The notes under the pieces: model-generated
What the model was told of the DNA's origin: nothing
The model's input: only the letters and a program-made list of their open reading frames with translations
Database searches by the model: none
Shown: positions 6,157 to 8,920 of the stretch, piece after piece
Position numbering within the stretch: position 1 is the first letter of the stretch
How the letters are laid out: every line of letters begins with the position of its first letter
Program-made: the position numbers and the translations under genes
Assembly: GCA_023145935.1 (NCBI GenBank)
Contig: JAGLDB010000069.1
Location: forward strand, 1 to 8,920
DNA from: Candidatus Sabulitectum sp.
GTDB taxonomy: Bacteria > Fermentibacterota > Fermentibacteria > Fermentibacterales > Fermentibacteraceae
Reading direction: 5' to 3'
DNA length: 8,920 nt

Positions 6157-7722
6157 ATGGGAGCGGAGATCCTCGGCAGTAGAACCTCAATTGCAGTAAA
6201 AGAAGAGTCAGGACTGATATTTCCACTGGGTCATTCAAAGGGAGAAGCAATTCCGCCGTGGACATCCCATGGAAGGGAAGTGTATCGCAGAGGTTTGATC
6301 CTTGCCCTTGATCTTGCTGTGAAGAGGGCATATCCGGACTGGAAGCTCTGGGTGGAGCATTCAATTTCCCTTGGATACAGATGCAGAATTGAGGGAATGA
6401 AGATCGGTTCCGAGACTGATGTTTGTGCTGTGCTCAGTACGGAACTTAGAAAAATAGTGAAGAGCGCAATTCCAATACAGTTTCGTAAATTGCCTTCCAA
6501 AGAAGCATTGGATCTTGTGGGAGAGCACTCCCTGTTGCCCCGGTGGCATACAGGGAAAGAATTTTACAGAGCAAATGTTCTTGAGGATTCATGGGCTTTT
6601 GCAATGGGGCCAACTGTGCCTGATACTTCATGGTTGACTGAATGGGAGCTGCGACCTGGAAATGGAAGCTTCTATCTCAGGTTCCCTGGAAGCCGGGCAT
6701 GGCCGGAAATAGTTCCATGGGTAGACAGCCCTACTCTTGCCAGAGAGCTTGATCTTGAAGAAAAGCATATCTCAAGAATGCGGGTTCACACAGTTGATAT
6801 GATGAATAGACGGATCCGCGAAGATGGTGGACTGGAAGCAGTGATGATGAGCCATTTTTATCAGAACAGAAGAATCCTTCAGATAGTAAGCAGACTTGGT
6901 GATGAATTCCCTGCAAAGAGGATCGTGATGATCGCGGGTCCATCCTGCAGCGGGAAGACCACATTTACCAGGATGCTCTCCACCTATCTTCGGGCAGAGG
7001 GGTTCAGCACTAGAATGATCAGCGTGGATAATTACTTCAGAAATCGTTCTGAAACTCCGAAAAATAAAGATGGAAGTTTTGATTTCGAGTGTATTGGCGC
7101 TCTCAATACAGAGCTTTTTGGTGATCATGTTAAAAAGCTGGTTGATGGAGAGACTGTAAAGTTGCCGGTGTTCAACTTTCATACAGGTGTTAGAGAGGAT
7201 GATGTTACGCCTATGACACTTGGCAAAAATGAATTCCTGCTTATTGAGGGAATCCACGGGTTGAACGACAGCCTGACTCCAGGTGTGTCTGTCTCGGATA
7301 AGTTCAAGATCTACATCAGTGCCCTTACAACACTTAACATCGATCGACTTACCCGGATGTCCACATCAGACGGCAGGCTTCTCAGAAGGATAGTTAGAGA
7401 CAGTTTCAGAAGAGGATACTCTGCACAGGAGACAATTCTTGGCTGGCCAAGCGTCAGGCGTGGCGAAAGAAAGAATATTTTCCCGTTTCAGGAGCAGGCG
7501 GATATGATGTTCAACTCTGCGCTTCCGTATGAACTGCCGGTTTTAAAACCTTATCTTGTTCCCCTGCTTGAAGAAGTGGATGAAGGGTCAGAAGCCTTTA
7601 ACGATGCGGACAGAATTCTCCGGCTTCTCGATTGTGTTGAGCCCATTAGTGAAAGTGTAGTACCCAGATTGAGTATCCTTAGAGAATTCATTGACGGCTT
7701 CCTGCTTGATTGGAGTGAATAA
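6157..7722 (+). CDS. Nucleoside (uridine) kinase-like protein with degenerate ThrRS-type SAD domain
   Basis: Member of the long nucleoside kinase family known from Clostridia and Thermotogae, in which a ThrRS-like N-terminal part precedes a uridine kinase/phosphoribulokinase P-loop domain. Predicted to phosphorylate a nucleoside with ATP; the substrate is unproven. The SAD-like part runs from GREVYRRGLILAL (39-51), where the HxxxH of ThrRS editing is lost, to FAMGPTVPDT (148-157), where the ThrRS C-x-GPH is replaced. The kinase domain has Walker A GPSCSGKT (261-268), SVDNYF with D291, IEGIHG (363-368), RRIVRD (410-415) and WPSVRRGERKNIFPFQEQAD (430-449). Only about 35 residues precede the SAD part, so the usual TGS domain is missing or reduced. 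The ATG at 6157 is chosen because AGAAAGGA lies 7 bases upstream; a GTG at 6091 would add 22 residues without a good ribosome site. The length is 521 residues. Confidence 0.85.
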   Translation: MGAEILGSRTSIAVKEESGLIFPLGHSKGEAIPPWTSHGREVYRRGLILALDLAVKRAYPDWKLWVEHSISLGYRCRIEGMKIGSETDVCAVLSTELRKIVKSAIPIQFRKLPSKEALDLVGEHSLLPRWHTGKEFYRANVLEDSWAFAMGPTVPDTSWLTEWELRPGNGSFYLRFPGSRAWPEIVPWVDSPTLARELDLEEKHISRMRVHTVDMMNRRIREDGGLEAVMMSHFYQNRRILQIVSRLGDEFPAKRIVMIAGPSCSGKTTFTRMLSTYLRAEGFSTRMISVDNYFRNRSETPKNKDGSFDFECIGALNTELFGDHVKKLVDGETVKLPVFNFHTGVREDDVTPMTLGKNEFLLIEGIHGLNDSLTPGVSVSDKFKIYISALTTLNIDRLTRMSTSDGRLLRRIVRDSFRRGYSAQETILGWPSVRRGERKNIFPFQEQADMMFNSALPYELPVLKPYLVPLLEEVDEGSEAFNDADRILRLLDCVEPISESVVPRLSILREFIDGFLLDWSE

Positions 7723-8920
7723 TGCATATTTTAATGATTTTGTTCGCCATGTACAGCCCCAGATTCAGTCCCATGGTTCTTACAAGACCATTGACTCCGT
7801 CGATCCAGCCACTTTACCAGGAATTTGAACTTGAGCCTGTTGATGTTCTCCACTACGATCTGTCCATTGAGATTGATCGCGTGGCAGAGACAATAGATGC
7901 AACCACGGAAGTTACTTTTGTACCAACCGAGAACAATCTTACAGACTTCAAACTCTATCTCAAGCAACTGACTGTCTCTCAGGTTTCCGGTGCTTCGTCA
8001 TTCAGTCAGGAAGGGGATTCTCTTTTCATTACTCTTCCTGGTCCTGCCTCCACTTCTGATACGATCCAACTGGTTATTGACTATTTTGGAACTCCTCCTG
8101 AGGAATCATGGGGCGGGTTTCATTTTCATCCATACGTGACCTATCACATGGGAGTCGGATTTGTAACTGATCCTTCCATGGGCAAGTACATGTTCCCATG
8201 CCACGACAGGCCGGCAGACAAGGCTTCATTTGATTTTCATATTACAGTTCCTGATTCTCTTTACGCAGTGGCTAATGGAGACTCTGCCGGTGTTACAGAT
8301 AACATGGATGGAACGCTTACCTACCACTGGACACAGGAACAGCCCATGTCAACCTATCTTGCTGCGATCAGTGTTGCTGATTACACCGTTCTTCACGATT
8401 CTACCGATTCCAGGATTTATTACTATGTTTACTCCTGGGACGTTGATGACGCATTGGGATCTTTCGTGAATGTAGATCTTATGATGGCTCGATTCGAGAG
8501 TGTTTACAGTTCGTATCCCTGGGATTGCAAGTTCAGCTATGTGCAGACACCAATTGGAGACATGGAGCATCTTTCTCAGGTTTACCATTTCGCAGGTGCT
8601 ATCAATGGAAATACCAATTATGACTGGCTTCTTGCACATGAAATGAGTCATCACTGGTGGGGAGACTGCGTTACAGAGAGATTCTGGACAGATGTCTGGC
8701 TCTCTGAGAGCTTTGCCACCTACAGTGAAGCGATCTGGATGGAGAGTTACGGACAGACCGAGTATCTTGATTATGTGGTGAACAACATAATGAAGCCGTA
8801 CCTCAACAGCGGAGAACTATTTTCCATTGTCAATCCACAGACTCCGGCAGAGCTCTGGAGCAATACGACCTATGAGAAGGGCGCTTCCGTGCTTCACATG
8901 CTCAGGCAGATCATGGGAGA
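7722..8920 (+). CDS. M1-family zinc aminopeptidase, probably exported (3' end beyond the window)
   Basis: N-terminal 399 residues of a zinc metallopeptidase of the gluzincin M1 family, which removes N-terminal residues from peptides. The zinc site is HEMSH (306-310) followed after 18 residues by E329 in WLSESFATY, so H306, H310 and E329 bind zinc and E307 is catalytic. Y384 in TTYEKGASVLHML is the expected transition-state tyrosine. The substrate motif GxMEN is here GDMEH (279-283), a variant like the GGMEH seen in secreted bacterial members. A beta-rich N-terminal domain begins at VLHYDLSIEID. Residues 3-10 are hydrophobic, like a short signal peptide, though without a basic N-terminus. The ATG shares its A with the kinase stop (TAATG), and GGAG is 6 bases upstream, so the two are translated together. 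The C-terminal part is not visible. Confidence 0.92.
   Translation, partial: MHILMILFAMYSPRFSPMVLTRPLTPSIQPLYQEFELEPVDVLHYDLSIEIDRVAETIDATTEVTFVPTENNLTDFKLYLKQLTVSQVSGASSFSQEGDSLFITLPGPASTSDTIQLVIDYFGTPPEESWGGFHFHPYVTYHMGVGFVTDPSMGKYMFPCHDRPADKASFDFHITVPDSLYAVANGDSAGVTDNMDGTLTYHWTQEQPMSTYLAAISVADYTVLHDSTDSRIYYYVYSWDVDDALGSFVNVDLMMARFESVYSSYPWDCKFSYVQTPIGDMEHLSQVYHFAGAINGNTNYDWLLAHEMSHHWWGDCVTERFWTDVWLSESFATYSEAIWMESYGQTEYLDYVVNNIMKPYLNSGELFSIVNPQTPAELWSNTTYEKGASVLHMLRQIMG

Noticed and set aside
8349..8654. Minus-strand frame of about 100 codons within the peptidase gene
   Set aside because: It lies across the M1 coding sequence just before and into the HExxH motif, and shows no ribosome site or recognisable domain.
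1..8920. CRISPR arrays, tRNA or rRNA genes, insertion sequences
   Set aside because: I looked on both strands and saw no spaced direct repeats, cloverleaf-like sequence, or transposase motifs.

Overview
The window holds eight genes from a bacterium of roughly 48-52% GC (counted on sampled 60-base lines in housekeeping genes). The set points to a bacterium outside the best-studied groups: a CTP-dependent lipid kinase of the DGK1/phytol kinase family, MiaB, exonuclease VII, a clostridial/Thermotoga-type nucleoside kinase and a probably exported M1 peptidase with a GxMEH-type motif. My guess is a Gram-negative, FCB-like or candidate-phylum anaerobe. Nothing in the window settles the taxonomy.

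Region 1 (1-1889, + strand): a small polytopic membrane lipid kinase overlaps the start of miaB (tRNA ms2i6A37 methylthiotransferase) by an ATGA.

Region 2 (1890-3871, + strand): an AT-richer two-gene insert. The first gene is a compact NotI-family restriction endonuclease that keeps the four cysteines of the NotI iron site and the E-x-Q form of the PD-(D/E)XK centre. Three bases later comes a D12-class N6-adenine DNA methyltransferase with a TTG start. Together they look like a Type II restriction-modification system. An adenine methylase cannot protect the NotI octamer, which has no A or T, so the pair should recognise a different site. This is the most interesting part of the window. Abutting inverted repeats precede the pair. 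A terminator-like hairpin for its transcript lies inside the opposing xseB gene.

Region 3 (3872-5707, - strand): a tightly overlapping operon, read right to left. It encodes a small probably secreted protein of unknown function, then XseA and XseB, the two subunits of exonuclease VII.

Region 4 (5708-6156): a divergent intergenic region of about 450 bases without a convincing gene. It holds several hairpins and a cluster of TGATTA half-sites next to the rightward gene.

Region 5 (6157-8920, + strand): a nucleoside (uridine) kinase-like ATPase with a degenerate ThrRS-type second additional domain and little or no TGS domain. It is joined by a TAATG stop/start overlap to an M1 aminopeptidase that runs off the window.
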